Shown: piece by piece, positions 1-12,815 of the stretch
Numbering within the stretch: position 1 is the first letter of the stretch
How the letters are laid out: every line of letters begins with the position of its first letter
Source of the DNA: Lichtheimia corymbifera B2541
Taxonomy: Eukaryota; Mucoromycota; Mucoromycetes; Mucorales; Lichtheimiaceae
Assembly (NCBI GenBank): GCA_000697475.1
Contig: JNEU01000926.1
Coordinates: forward strand, 1 to 64,000
Direction: 5' to 3'
Length of the DNA stretch: 64,000 nt
Notes under the pieces: model-generated
Databases searched by the model: none
The model's input: only the letters and a program-made list of their open reading frames with translations
Told to the model about the DNA's origin: nothing
Made by a program: the position numbers and the translations under genes

Positions 1-2300
1 GTAATAGAATATCCATAACATCATACATTGAATAAATCAACGCTAGTCATCTCGTGTATAATACAAGGACGCTATTAAGTGTTTATCTATCACATATCGT
101 GGCATACATCCGTTGTATATATTCAACTAGGCAAACATAGGTGTTAGTAGGCTCCTCCAGCATTGATGAATGATCCATATGTAGTACCTTCAAAATATGT
201 AGTCATTTTATATATCATCAATCATATAAAATTAGCTATGTGCTATTCTGTGACCAACGGTATAGGGTACCTGTGGTATATTGCGCTTTGGCGCAATTTT
301 ACGCAGGTATCTTGCCTACCCCCGCTTGTGACCCTGCCAAAAATTTGGCGGGGTTGGTCACAATTTTCGGTGACCTGGTGACCAACGATAATGATACTTC
401 ACAGTGAACAAACACCACTTGTCATATAGCAACACGCTTTTTAGCATATGTAAAAACGAGAAAGTGCATTTATCTCAAAACTTTACAATGAAACATGGGA
501 TCTTTCATAGAACAATATTGCTCGTCGTGGTAGAGCGCACCTTGTCAATCATGTATCACGAACATGCTTGCCAATCCTCGATACATTCACGTTTCCGTTT
601 TTACATATGCTGAAAGCGTGATGCTATATGACAAGTGGTGTTTGTTCACCCTAAGTATCATGCAAATGAGCTGTGTCACACAAGCACTCCCCTGCGCTTC
701 TTCCGCTCTATCAGGGTCTACCTACTTGACAATGAACTAACACCACTTACCATAAGCATCACGCTTTCCAGCATATGTAAAAGCGAGAAAGTGCATTTAT
801 CTCTAAACTTTACAATGAAACATGGGATCTTTCATGAAACAATATTGGTCATCGTGGTAGTGCGCACCTTGTCAGTCATGTTTGACGATCGCGCTTGCCA
901 ATCCTCGATACATTCACTTTTCCGTTTTTACATATGCTGAAAGCGTGATGCTTATGATAAGTGGTGTTTGTTCATTGTGAAGTATCATGCAAATGAACCG
1001 TGTCACACAAGCACGCCCCTGCGCATCTTCGGCTCTATCGGGGTCTACCTACTTGACAATGAACAAAGATCACTTGTCATATAAAGCAACACGCTTACAG
1101 CATATGTGGAACATAAAGATGCCCATAATTAAAAATTCTACAATGAAACGTGGGGTCTTCATCGAACAAAGTTGCTCGTCTGGGTGTAGCGCACCTTGGG
1201 TGCAAGTTTCACGATCATCTTGGCCAATCTCAGATTCACCCAATGTCACCACCAGCCAAGGTTGAAAAAAATTCAAGAGGTCGACCCACGATCCACTTTG
1301 GCTGGTGGTGACGTTGCGAAATCTAGGATCGACGAGGTTGATCGTGAAACTTGCACCCAAGGTGCGCTTGGCCCCGACGAGCAACTTTGTTCGATTGAAG
1401 ACTCCACGTTTCATTGTAAAATTTAGAGATACAGCCACCTTTATGTTTTTACATATGCTGTAACCATGATGCTATATGGAGAGTGGTGTTTGTTCATTGT
1501 GAAGTATCATGCAAATGAGCTGTGTTACACAAGCACGCCGCTGCGCACCTTCCGCTCTATCGGAATCCAGCTACTTTACAATGAACAAACACCACTTGTC
1601 ATATAGCATCATGGTTACAGCATATGTAAAAACACAAAGGCGCCTGTATATCCAAATCTCCATAATGATGTGTAAAGGCTTTATGAGAACGATGTTGATC
1701 AGCATGACTGAGAGCACCTCCTGACCAAGTTTCGACGTCCCCACCAGCAATATCGGCGGGCACGGCGCGTACACACTGTTTATGTTATCATCCATTCGTC
1801 GTCTCTCCTGCACTCAAGTTTTCGATAATGAACTCTGGGGTTTATGAGTACGAAATTACCCGGCGTGGTTGAAAGGATGTTGTATGAAAGTTTCAGGTTC
1901 GAGGTGGGCAATCTCGGGGAGCAGGAGCGTCTACCCTACTTTTCTCTTCATCTCTCCTACATTTGGGTTGGCCCGCATTCAAAATGTTCATAATGAACCA
2001 TGCGGTTTTAAATGAATGGAGTTGATCAGCATATGCGAGAGTGCCTTCTGACCAAGTTTCAAGTGCGAGAGGGGGAATCCCAAGAAACTACATACTAAAT
2101 GACTTTTTCATAAATCCGGCGCTTTACCAATTTCCGCCCATCATAGTAAACCCCACATTATGCTCTCCCTTTCGAAATTTTCAAATGAAGTGTGGGTTCT
2201 TTATTAAGACAAAGTTGTTCAGCATGACCTAGAGCACCCTGTGTGAAAGTTTGAGGCTCGAGACAGGCAATCAAGGTCGTGGAGTAATTTATAGAGTGCA
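1..2300. repeat. Tandem/inverted repeat block, left copy
   Basis: A non-coding repeat block. A ~330-base unit recurs in tandem: the same start (aatgaac-aa-a-cacttgtcat) lies near 403, 733, 1062 and again near 1580. Each unit carries a segment around 'caatgaaacatggg' and a later 'cagcatatg' segment. Around 1200-1370 the sequence folds back on itself, with a 'caccaccagcc' segment facing 'ggctggtggtgac'. From about 1500 to 2300 it matches the right arm of the palindrome at 46740-47500. The many short reading frames here are shadows of the repeats and carry no recognisable domain. Confidence 0.85.
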
Positions 2301-2309
2301 TGGCAGTGT

Positions 2310-3575
2310 CTGACCTATATAATTTCCACCTCTTCCACTCTCGGCATCTTGTCTCTTCCTCCTCCCATTCTCAACTGTTGCCCCCATTCAAGTACAACTA
2401 CAACCTGAGAACGATTGCCTTGCTTCCAATCCTCCATGTCAATGCTACGAATATCTTGATCCGATTGTCTTGAGCTGAATGGCAAGTCCATGGCGCGTGC
2501 ACCCACTACAACACACACGTTTCTTGACACAACACACGCTCTTGCACACTCCTCTACCACAATCAAGAACAACAGCATTCATTCCAGCAGTTACTATTAG
2601 CAATGACTTTATTGTCTCAAGCAGCGTTCACAATCTTGTCACTCTACTACTACAACACGCTCCTCTGCCACAACCATCCCGTAACAGCAGCTGCCATTAG
2701 CAAGGTCTCCACTGTCTCAAGTCACTTGCGGCCTCTTCACGTGGACAGCTGATAGCCATTGTATAAAAGCAGCTTTATTTACGTGTGGCAACTTGCAATG
2801 ATGCATACGACTTCTAATGGATGGTCCCATATGAGCTATCAAGTATCCCGCAATACAAGCACTCTTCGCCTTGTTGAGTGCACTGAAAATGACCAAGAAA
2901 GAGATCAACACCAGGATGGAAAAGGAGGCATATCAGCAGCGATCACAGAGGCTCTTTCTTATTGGACTGGCAACGGTTATGGACGAATGGATGGATGCAA
3001 TCAAGTGCAGTAATGTGGAATCCCGGAACGTTGCTTTGGCTACTTGGCTCGTCGTCAGCAGTAACGAACACGTGGATACGGCTGAGGATGATGATGGATT
3101 GGATGAATTGTATGGCATGGAAACGAGGGCTTATATTTTCGACAAGAGAGGATTTACCACCATGGATGATATTGCAACATTCAAGTCAATGCATGCAACA
3201 GCTACTTTTACAATCATGGATGAAGATGCTATGACTGCAGCAACCAAGAATACAATGACACAACGACACCTGCTGATTCTTTGTGATCCACTGGTTGGCT
3301 TCTGGAAGGAAAGGAAGGATAGAAATTTGAAGGCCGGAAGGGGAGATTGGATTATACCCGCATCATTGTATCGAGACGCTCTTGTTCCTTCTGTCATATT
3401 ACATTCATTAAAGCTTCATTGTTCATATGCTGATTAGACGATGGGTAGCGCCAATAACTGATTGTATACATGTTTAAATAGACGCTTGTACTATCAATGT
3501 TAATAAACCCATAGTAATGGTACCCAACAACCCTGCTTGTTACGGAAGCTTGATCCATTGTAATAAGCTTAATCA
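2310..3575 (+). repeat. ~1.3 kb dispersed unit, left copy (inverted relative to 42450-43545)
   Basis: This stretch recurs in reverse complement at about 42450-43545 with high identity. The match covers a pyrimidine-rich leader, a segment of CAACACG-type short repeats, a 182-codon ORF and about 140 bases after its stop. The left copy holds a ~20-base insertion near 3500 relative to the right copy. It directly follows the fold-back block, and the right copy has the same order, so block plus ORF unit appears to be one composite repeat family. Confidence 0.85.
2889..3437 (+). CDS. Repeat-borne hypothetical protein (182 aa)
   Basis: I do not recognise this protein. The first ATG gives 182 residues; the frame is open upstream to about 2835, so an upstream exon is possible. 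The product is acidic, has no membrane segment, and contains Trp-rich and DDD-rich patches. A second copy at 42560-43018 (minus) keeps the frame open over 152 residues with only about eight substitutions, which suggests recent duplication or selection on the protein. It sits inside a repeat unit next to fold-back sequence, so it is probably a gene of a lineage-specific mobile or amplified element. No transposase or reverse-transcriptase signature is visible. Confidence 0.5.
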   Translation: MTKKEINTRMEKEAYQQRSQRLFLIGLATVMDEWMDAIKCSNVESRNVALATWLVVSSNEHVDTAEDDDGLDELYGMETRAYIFDKRGFTTMDDIATFKSMHATATFTIMDEDAMTAATKNTMTQRHLLILCDPLVGFWKERKDRNLKAGRGDWIIPASLYRDALVPSVILHSLKLHCSYAD

Positions 3576-4680
3576 TTACGGCTAAGGAAGATGATGAGCT
3601 CTGTGGTACAAGTACATACATCATAATGCTTACCTATGACAACGGCCCTATCAGCATGATCCATATTGTATGTATAGCCTTATATAAGAACGAACCCTAG
3701 AAGCAAACAATACCATTACCGCTCATAGTCTTGGATGAACTGATCATTTATGCTTGTTAACCACACCATCATAGGCAGATCTTACTATTTAGGGATTGTC
3801 TATCATGCACTCTCCACCAATAAGAACCCTTCAAACCTTGCCCCAATTAGTTTTATTACACGAACAACATGCACCCATTTTGTGAGCGTCCTTTCATGAT
3901 ACTCTGACTTGCTGCACAATCATGCTGCACACATTCCGACATCACCGTTCTCGTGATTATAGCCAGCAAGTGACAGCCACACGAACTGTGATGTTTTCAT
4001 TATGTATAAAATGGCACTTCCAAGGAGCTTCTCTTTAATACAATGCAAAGAATATATGGCACTATGCATCACCATACTCTAACGAGTTTATATATTGAAA
4101 AGGACACAATGATATTCCAAGGAAGCGACCTCTTGCTAAACCATGTGTCTGTTGCGCAGTTTCATATGGGATATCAACACAAGGGGGTGCTAATGCTCGC
4201 TTAAGCCAAAGTATAGTCTTGAGACGGTTGCCATGCACATCAGTAGTTTAGTTTGAGGTTCCTACAAGATAAGCCATGCAGGTGGATACCTGTGTACGAC
4301 AAGCTCAAGTTGCCATGCAAACGCGAATAATCCTCCCATGGAAGATACCGTATGCTCAAGTGCTTTAGCCTTATGCCGTGTGTGTGTGCTTGATGTTGTC
4401 AAAGGTGTTCTCATCTGTAACAGACCGATCGTTCCGAGTGTAGTTGCCATGGCACATACGATCACAACATTGGTGGTCTGCATTGGTGTATGCTTTTGCC
4501 AGGGAGCGAGAGGTGATAACAACCTATGTGACATGTGTCTATTCAAGCACCCTAAGCATCCATATCCCACGTATTACATTTCCATCATCCCCTCAAAAAG
4601 ACTAGTATAGCATTATTGTTTTATCTACGTTGCAACAAAAAAGTCTTAAGACCTCTTTCAGTAATGTTGTATGATACAAT
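3576..4680. other. Intergenic, no supportable gene
   Basis: About 1.1 kb between the repeat unit and the porin stop. Opposing short frames near 4262-4610 are mutually overlapping shadows without domains. It contains A/T-rich stretches and no recognised RNA gene. Confidence 0.5.
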
Positions 4681-5906
4681 CTAGTTTTCGAGGGTGAGGG
4701 AGAGACCGAGCTTGTGGGCGTTCTCATTGAGGCGGGAGGTGTCAATGGAGGCACCGAGGTTGACCTTGACACCAGGACGAAGGAGTTGGGTGTAGGCAAC
4801 ACCGAGGACACCAGAGTTGGAGATCTTACCCTTGACGAAAGCAGAGCTATCGAGCTTGAGCTTGGCACCAACTTCAAGAGCAACAGCATTGCTGCCAGAA
4901 GCATCACAAGAGGCCTTGCCCTATGATACAAAACGCTGTCAATATATAGGAATCAAGGATATGGGAATGTTTGAACTTACGGAAGCTTCAAGATCGGGGT
5001 TGACCTTGTGGTAGTAAGAGACGGCGTAGTTGTTCAAGTTGTTAAGAGCGTGGACAGCAACGGCATATTCACCAGCAGAGTAACCAAGAGCAGCGTTGTA
5101 GCGGCTGATCTGTTGTCATGGAAATATCAGAAACCTTCCTTTTTTCTCTCTTTCCGTAATCGTATCCCCCAATTTTTTCTTACCTTGCCATCAAGAACGT
5201 TGTAAGAAACCTCACCACCAGCGAGGAAACCTTGACGGCCAGCGACCGAGTTGACGGTGAAGTGGGTCTTCAAGACATCAAGGGTAGCAACGGTGTGGAT
5301 GTTGGGTTGCTTGTAGGTGGCATTGATCTTGGCACCCTTCTCGTTGACGGAGGGAAGAAGGGAAGTGACCAATTCGAGCTTAAGACCCTCTATACAAAAC
5401 CATATAATGTTAAAGATCATTATGCCATGAATGATGCATTATCATGAAACACATACTGGCCAAGTTGTTCTCAAGTTCGATCTTGCCGTTAAGGTGGTTG
5501 GAGGTGGTCCATGCTTCAGTGAAAGTGACACCCTTGGCCTTGTCAGCATACTTGGTCTCAAGATCACCAACAATGATGCCGGTCTTGTTGTCACGTTGAC
5601 CGTTCACCTTGAAGGTCTATGATGTGCGATAAGACAGGGGTTATTCACCGAAAAAAACATACACAATAACGCCACTCCCCCATCCAACAACTTACGACAC
5701 CGTTAGGAGCAGTGGTCTTGACTTCGAGCTTAACACCACCGACGGGGTAATCCTTGGAAAGAAGGTCCTTGGCGGGCTTACCAATATCGTTGAAGGCAAC
5801 TAAACATAAACACTGCTGAGTGAGACAAGAGCACGGTGCAATGAAGGAAGAAGAGTAAACGCGTCCCATGCGCAAGATGAAGAGTCGACATACCAGGGAC
5901 AGACAT
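4681..5906 (-). CDS. por1: Mitochondrial outer-membrane porin (VDAC)
   Basis: This is the voltage-dependent anion channel of the outer mitochondrial membrane, which passes ATP, ADP and other metabolites. Six exons give about 283 residues, the usual VDAC size. Exon 1 is only 13 bases (M-S-V-P plus one base, 5894-5906), followed by a GTATGT donor. The next exons read AFNDIGKPAKDLLSKDY, then the beta-barrel repeats including GFLAGGEVSYNV and VSYYHKVNPDLEAS. The C-terminus is the eukaryotic porin signature (SIDTSRLNENAHKLGLSL) ending LEN. All junctions keep frame. It is transcribed away from the VAP gene across a 1.25 kb gap. Assignment is secure. Confidence 0.95.
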
Positions 5907-7155
5907 GACTATAGGGCTATAAAAGGTGGTTAATGAGCAAGGCCAGGGCAATAAAGTAAAGAGTTAAAAGTCGAGTTTACCTTTTTGTTTAAAGAGTGGA
6001 AAAACAAAGGTGGGGGTTTGATGCTGATGCCACTCGTGAGGACAAACAAAGTTTACGGAGCTACAAATCACGCTGGGTGGGGAGAAAAAAACCCCAGACC
6101 ATGGCACACAGACTGGATCACAGATCAATGACGTGACATTTCAAATAAATTCGAATATAGTCATGAGTTGTGCCTGATGGCTATTATAAAGGCCTTTTGT
6201 TTCGATCGAAATGTTCGTTTATACCGAGAAAAAGAACCATGAAAGGGATACTTCTTGGATCAACACGTGTTGTTGCAACAACGTTGTCATTGGCGACTGT
6301 TCTTGAGCTACGCTTATCTTCACCGGTGGAGCTGTTTTAGCCATAACATCTACTCATGTGCCCATGTTCTTCGTTCTCAGCGTACCCTATGCTCGTACAG
6401 GATCAAATTAGACATCACATGAACATTTTCGGTCATTCTAGGGGATGAAAAATATGCTTGTGTCGATCACACGGAGACGATATCATCAGCGATGCCTTGT
6501 TCTTTTTCTTCATAAATAGCCATATAAATCATCCTCTCTGCTGCTGATCAAACAAAGGGCTTTGGTTCAAGTACAATAGCAATAATATGTGTTGTGGGAA
6601 CAAATCTGATCCAAAAAGATGGGAATGGTGTACTTGAGGTAGTGCAGCTCCTATCAAAAATGCGTCTCTGCTTCCGACAAACCAGCTATATCAGTGCAAC
6701 CCGTGACATTTCCTATCCGAAATTACAACATGGCATCACCAAGCTAACGAATGATCGCGTATTTACAATCTCCTTCCTCTGTGGCGTTCAATGAGGAGCG
6801 TTCAAGGGCTGGTCGGTGCGAAGAAGAAGAAGGGATGTTGCTAGATGGCTTTGGATAATGATACCACTATTACCATTGTATTGATAACATAATTGACAAT
6901 GCTCATTTACTATTGCTACTGCGTCTCCCACTGGATCCTCTAAGTACCATCGACCTTTGTTGTCGAGAATAGTATCATTACAAAGTACTCATGGTGGGCT
7001 TCTCCCCATTAGCGTGCATGGTTCATGCATCACCCCTCGTTTTCCTTTCGCGACTTGCTCTCTCCTACTTCACATATGGCTGTTCTCCTTTTTACTTCCA
7101 TCATCTCGATTCATCATCCTTCTCTTTATTCTTCTTTTCTTCTCTATTCTATACT
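5907..7155. other. Divergent intergenic region between porin and VAP genes
   Basis: Both flanking genes start outward from here, so this stretch must hold both promoters. A TATAAAG-like box lies near 6184. The one 66-codon frame at 6594-6794 has no homology I recognise. Confidence 0.5.
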
Positions 7156-8491
7156 ATGGCTGTTCAACTAGATCCCGCATCGCAGCTGTCGTTTGAACGT
7201 AAGTCAATGGTCATTAGCACCTGTGGGGGTGATGCTCATTTCGCGTTCTCCCAGGGCCTCTCACGCGATTGTCAACTGAGGTTCTTTTGGTCGGCAATCC
7301 CAACAATGGACCTGTCATGTTCAAGATCAAGACCACGGCACCCAAGCAATATTGTGTACGACCTAATGCAGGACGTATTGAGCCTCACTCTCAGATCGAA
7401 GTACAAGGTGACACATAAACAGTGTGCTTGCATGAATGCCAATGCTGATAACTTACTGCTATCCTCAACCTGTTCTAGTGATCCTGCAGCCTTTTAGCCA
7501 AGAACCACCTGTCGACCACAAGTGCAAGGACAAGTTTTTGATTCAAACAGCCATCATTAAGCCTGTATACGAAGCACTCCCTCTCACGGAAATGGTATGG
7601 ATGGATGATCCAGGAAACAAGGAGGCAGGATACATAGTAGTAACTCTATATTATAAACATCATAGTGGGCTATCACCGAAGCAGAAGACAGGGAAAGCAT
7701 CTTCCAGCAAAAGATTAGATGTGCTTTTCGACCACCCACCACTACACCAGTTACACCACCACCACCATCTCATCAGCAACAAGCACAAGAACATGTGGAT
7801 CAAAAAGCATTACCACCCGTAAGTAGCACGTAGTAGGATATATAATGGTATTATTGGTGGTTTGACATGGATACATACATATATATAGATCCCAAGCGAG
7901 GGAGCTAGTCAAGAACCGGTTATGAGCCGTGAGGAATCACAGGTGGAAGCGGCAGAAGAGGCAACAGCAACAACAACAACATCATCATCCTCTCCAGAAC
8001 CGGATGTCGAAGAAAAGCCTTTACATCAAGAAGAGCAAGCCAAATCAGAAACATCATCGCAGGAAGATGTTCTCACAAAGGAGCTTTCTTCCCCTACAAA
8101 CGAGGATACCGAACATTGCCCACCTGTGGAGGAGGATAATGAGGAGATTGGTCAACGTCAACAACAAACGGATGTCACTATTGGTGAACAAGAAGCAACC
8201 ATAGATACGGGTAGCATGGCAGCCACGATGGAGGATGAGGATAAGACCCGATTAAAGCAAGAACTGCGACAGGCGCTAGAACTGGTGGAGCACCTTAAGA
8301 GTCAGATTGCAAATATGGAACTTGAAAGGAAAGGGGAGCAGCAGCAGCAGCCTACTGAAAAACCACAGCTTGCAGGTGCATGGGAGAAGCCAGCTGGTGG
8401 CAACAACATGAGCGTCGAGGAAGGATATCCACCGCAGATGGTGATGACTATAGCTTCACTCGTATTTGTCTTTACGTATTTGTTTTTCTAA
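7156..8491 (+). CDS. VAP/SCS2-family ER membrane protein (MSP domain)
   Basis: A VAMP-associated protein that tethers the ER to other membranes by binding FFAT-motif proteins. Five exons. The N-terminal MSP domain reads LDPASQLSFERPLTRLSTEV, then LVGNPNNGPVMFKIKTTAPK and YCVRPNAGRIEPHSQIEVQ. It closes with FLIQTAIIK and FQQKIRCAFRPP, the usual MSP end. The frame between these last two blocks only works if 7594-7668 is removed as an intron (GTATGG...CATCATAG). A Pro/Gln/Glu-rich linker, a coiled coil (LKQELRQALELVEHLKSQIA) and a C-terminal membrane anchor (MVMTIASLVFVFTYLFF) follow, the classic VAP order with a tail anchor in the ER. Confidence 0.93.
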
Positions 8492-10863
8492 GTCAACAAG
8501 TCCGCTTTACATACCATCATTAAAAGATTCTTTATCATTCTTCAACAACGTCAGAGTGGATGGTTCGTGTGGATAGAGATGAGTAAGAAAAGGATGGATT
8601 CCCGGGTATCAAAAGTGTCAACATGATTTGGATCGAACGATGGATTCGACGTGGAATCCAGACCGATTAGATCACACCCTTTCCCTGCAGGGCTACACAA
8701 GCTGCTGTATCACACAGACGTGCTGTCTAATATTACCAAGCTCGTCATTTATACTTTAACCTTGATTGTGCCCATTTCCCCGCTCTATCTTTCTCACTCA
8801 TCAGATCTAAACAATCCAAGTTTTCTTTTTCTCACGTGAAGCTATAACGTACAGTGGCCCGATGCCGATCACTCTGACAAGCTTCAGAGACCACAAAAGT
8901 GAGACTCAAGATTGGTCCATTTACACACACGCGTTTATCCGTTGACATGTGTATAGTGCGCCGCTGCCGCTTTGCTTATTGATAACATACGTAATCCACC
9001 TGCAATGGACCCGAATCCTTTGTGTATCATGGGCCATCAACAGTAAATAACTTTGATGAGTTGAATGATTTGGTTGTAATATATGCCTCATCATGAGATA
9101 GTATAGCGCCTATTTAATGCATGTATCAGAGTTGCCATGATGTAGGAATCGGTGTATGAGTTTTCAGTTTATTGCTCATCTCGTGGCCATTGTGTGTGTA
9201 CAAAGAGGAGGAGGAAGGGGCTCGTTATGCACAGGGTAATCTTTTGATGGTCTCTATTGGGCCACAACAACAACAACAATACAGCATGCACTTCAGGAGC
9301 CCATTCATCATTGCTGTAAGCATAGCTTTGAAATATTTCCTTTCAAGAACATCACAACCCGAAGCCGATGTATGTGCATGTGTGGCCGGCTTTAAGAAAG
9401 AAAGAATCAAAATCCCAAATTCATCCCCCACAATGAGCGCGCGTTTCAGAAGCCGAGTTGCTATACAAAGCAAATCCGATGGAGTAATAAAGACACAGAC
9501 ACGTTTTTCTCTTTTCTTTGTTCAGAATTATCACACGACGATTACAGAGGAATGATCCATAACATCGCTAGCAATATGAACATACATAGCGTCATTCGAT
9601 TGTTTTCTCTTTTTTCTCCGCTGATTCACACACATACATCCTCATGCAATTAACGCGCCACCAACAAGAGACAAAGGAGGGGTGAAAGTGCATAAGGATA
9701 TGATGTTCATTAACCATCTTGCGTCAATGTTGTTGTTACATCTTTGAGCCATCACATCTCTGATATTATGATATTCCAAACACGCAGACACGCACCTTGC
9801 TCGGGATCCGTAGCAGCTTTTGTCTCCTTTTGAAACGGGCCGCTTTGTGTAAGAGAGGGAGATGGGGCTTGGATGTGTTTATGGCATACACCGCAGTACA
9901 TAATTCACCTTTTGCTAAGAAGGATGTCATTGTGCACGCAGCGTATATCCGTATTCCCAAGTCGAAAGGACGACTACGAGATCGAGGCACAGTAAAGAGG
10001 CAATCTACCCAATCTCATCGAGAAAGCGTGCACAAATAGAAAAACAAAGAAAGCAACAATTCATTACTGCCAAGTACGACGCACACATTGCGTTTTGTTT
10101 TCTCCAGTGTTTGTGGTGGATGGAGCAAAAAGAGACACACGCAAGGACAACGTTTTTTGAGTTTTCTATTTCTGTTGATACACATACATACATCATTGAT
10201 GTATACGCGTTTATACATAACAACCGCAGTTGTTTACAAAGATGCCAGGATAGGACCCATGATTATCGATCACCCTAAATGGCGGATGTCATGCTTTTTA
10301 GCGTAGGTATCCGCCTTGAGATTGTACCCCCAAGCTCCTCTGTTTCAAATTAATATGGACAAAAGCCTGATGACAGCACACGTAAACTCAAAAACAAGGT
10401 TGCATAGCGGCTGAAAAAGCCAGAGCTGCGAATTATGTGATGTGCGTGAATAAATACCGCACCACAAGACCAAGACATGAAAAAGAGCCAATCTTAATTC
10501 TTGCTGGTGCTCTCCTTGATTCATTTCTTGGCCTACATGCAGAGCACTAAAGAATAATAAGCGTGGTTTTTGTGCCTGAGACTGAACAATTAAAGGGCTT
10601 CTTGAAATGAAACGATTGTTTACCCTTTGTCTCAACGTTGACAGACCCGCTTAATATTGCCTTTTCGGACGAATCCCGTGACACAGGGAACACAAGATGA
10701 TACCTTGTGCTCGGAAAAAACGGATGGTTTATGTTTTCAGCTTATTTCTGAAATGGATTGACAGAGTGCTGGTAACATGTTAAGGGATTAGGGGGGTGCA
10801 AGGGGGTGTAAGCCATGAGGGGGAGATCCCAGTCTTATGACTGACGTTTCAGCTTCACACTGC
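8492..10863. other. Long intergenic region upstream of the HAL-type kinase
   Basis: About 2.4 kb with no gene I can support. Several 60-130 codon frames on both strands (for example 9172-9555 and 10345-10635) overlap one another and lack domains, splice-consistent extensions or coding bias. It probably holds the 3' UTR of the VAP gene and the upstream region of the kinase. Confidence 0.5.
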
Positions 10864-10870
10864 TATAAAT
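10864..10870 (+). promoter_or_regulatory. TATA box of the HAL4-type kinase gene
   Basis: TATAAAT lies 114 bases before ATG 10984 and is followed by a pyrimidine-rich leader. It falls downstream of the alternative in-frame ATG at 10837, so it favours ATG 10984 as the real start. Confidence 0.5.
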
Positions 10871-10983
10871 TGGCACGTCCCATAAATTCCCCCTGTTGTT
10901 CATCGTTGCTTCTAATCACCAATACACACCTCTTCTTTTCATTCACTCTCACTCTCTCTCACCCTTTCGTATTACCAGCTTAC

Positions 10984-12815
10984 ATGCACGCTTTGCTTCA
11001 TCACGGCTTGGTTACACCAGAGCGATCGGTGCCTTCCAGTCCTAGTTTATCGCCTGCTGTTGTTACCCCCACCAATGCCACCACCCATCATGTACACTGC
11101 AACGACGATACATCAGCCGTTGATATGACAGAGTTGACTCGTTTATTGCAAAAGGCTGCTTCTTCTCGGTCCACACGTGCCTTTCATATCTCCAAACCAC
11201 ACACACCAGCACCTTCGACATCATCTTCATCTTTATCTTCTGTATGTACAACTTGTTCTTTACCGCAGCAACAACAACAGCAACAACAAAAACAACATCG
11301 ACCACCTTTTGCTCATCGAAATGCATGTTCGAATGTACCATCGCAATTTATTTTCAAGAAACCCGAATACAATCAGCAATACCAACGCACCCATTTTCAT
11401 CGACCCATGTGCAATGGTGATGATGCAGCTTCGCCATTGATATCAAACAAGGATGGATCATTTCTTGGATGGTCTGATCTACGCCGATTCTTTGTATCCG
11501 ATGTTACTGTAACGGGCAATAGCTCATTATCCTGCAGCAGCAGCAGCAGTAGCAGTAGTAGTAGCAGCAGCCACGAAAGCGACACGTTTGCCAATCAATT
11601 CCACCATGACATTGAAGGACGCTATGGCAAATGGGGTACGTGTTGGATTCAAAAACATAAAAATTGCTCAAAGGAGAGCAAGCAGCATGTGCACAAGAAA
11701 TGTGCGCACGCGTCATTTTGAGGCATTTTTTTCCTGACTTGACTTTTTTCTCTCCCTGCTGCAGGTCGCTATATTGGTAAGGGCGCTGGTGGCTCTGTGC
11801 GACTCATTCACCGATCCAACGACAGCAAACCTGTTGCCGTCAAGCAGTTCCGAAAGCGTCTACCCCATGAAACTGAGAAGGATTACATCAAAAAAGTGAC
11901 CGCCGAATTCTGCATTGGATCCACCCTTCACCATCCCAATGTGATCCAAACCTTGGATATCATTCAAGAGAACGACTCCACCTTTTATGAAATCATGGAA
12001 TTTTGCCCAAATGATTTGTTCAATGTTGTCATGAGCGGCATGATGTCTCGTGAAGAAATCGCATGCTGCTGGCGTCAGCTCTTAAATGGCGTCGATTACT
12101 TACATGGCATGGGTATTGCTCACCGTGATCTCAAGCTTGACAACCTTGTTTTGGATCATCGTGGCATTGTCAAGATCATTGACTTTGGCTGTTCTTGTGT
12201 TTTCAAGTATCCATTTGAGAAGAACATTGTCATGAGCAAAGGTACGTAATAAGCGCATACAACATCATCAATGATCTAACCTGGTTGTTGTTGTTGTATA
12301 TAGGCATCTATGGATCTGAACCTTATATTGCTCCAGAACAATATACACAACCTACCTATTCACCTGCTGCAGGAGATGTATGGTCATGCGCAATCATTTT
12401 TATTTGCATGACCATTCGCTGTTTCCCGTGGCGAGTGCCAAGGCTTTCCGACCGTGCATTCCGTGCATTTGCCACCAACTCCTCACATCAACAATACCGC
12501 ATCCTCAAGCATTTGCCTCGTGAATCACGTCCCATCATGGCTAGCATGTTAGATCTCGACCCCAATCGCCGGCCAACATTACCATCCATTTTAGCCGATC
12601 CATGGGTAGCCAACATTGATGTTTGTACCCATGAGACTCCAGGCAATCATCATGTTCATCATGTCCAAGAAACAACCGCTGAAGCTGTACAAGAACGCAG
12701 TAATATCGTCGTCATTACATCTGAACCACCAGGTGTTGTTGCTGAAAAGGAACGTCGTCGACATCAACAACATCAAAATGTGACAGCTGCAGTCGCTGCC
12801 AAACGTCATCAATAA
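10984..12815 (+). CDS. HAL4/SAT4-type serine/threonine protein kinase
   Basis: A fungal-specific kinase of the HAL4/HAL5/NPR-related group, which in yeast regulates K+ transport and nutrient permeases at the plasma membrane. Three exons: 10984-11635, 11765-12241 and 12304-12815. A low-complexity N-terminus (poly-Q, poly-S) precedes the kinase domain, which opens with the family hallmark [19 protein letters not shown]. It continues with VAVKQF (ATP lysine), [12 protein letters not shown] (catalytic loop), DFGCS and a YIAPEQY activation segment, so all catalytic residues are present. The C-terminal tail is His/Gln-rich. I chose ATG 10984 because a TATA box lies between it and the upstream in-frame ATG. 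The family is clear; a one-to-one yeast orthologue is not. Confidence 0.9.

Noticed and set aside
4262..4610. Opposed frames of 102 and 90 codons
   Set aside because: They overlap on opposite strands, have no motif and lie between a repeat and the porin 3' end.
7436..7822. 128-codon frame within the VAP gene
   Set aside because: It reads through the intron 7594-7668; splicing it out restores the MSP end FQQKIRCAF in the other frame.
10837..10983. In-frame upstream ATG (49 codons) of the HAL4-type kinase
   Set aside because: A TATA box at 10864-10870 lies downstream of it, and the extension is Leu/Phe/Ser-rich from a CT-rich leader, not conserved-looking.
11063..11341. Antisense frame over the kinase poly-Q region (also 11397-11594, 20869-21057)
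   Set aside because: These are antisense shadows of CAG/AGC repeats in coding sequence.
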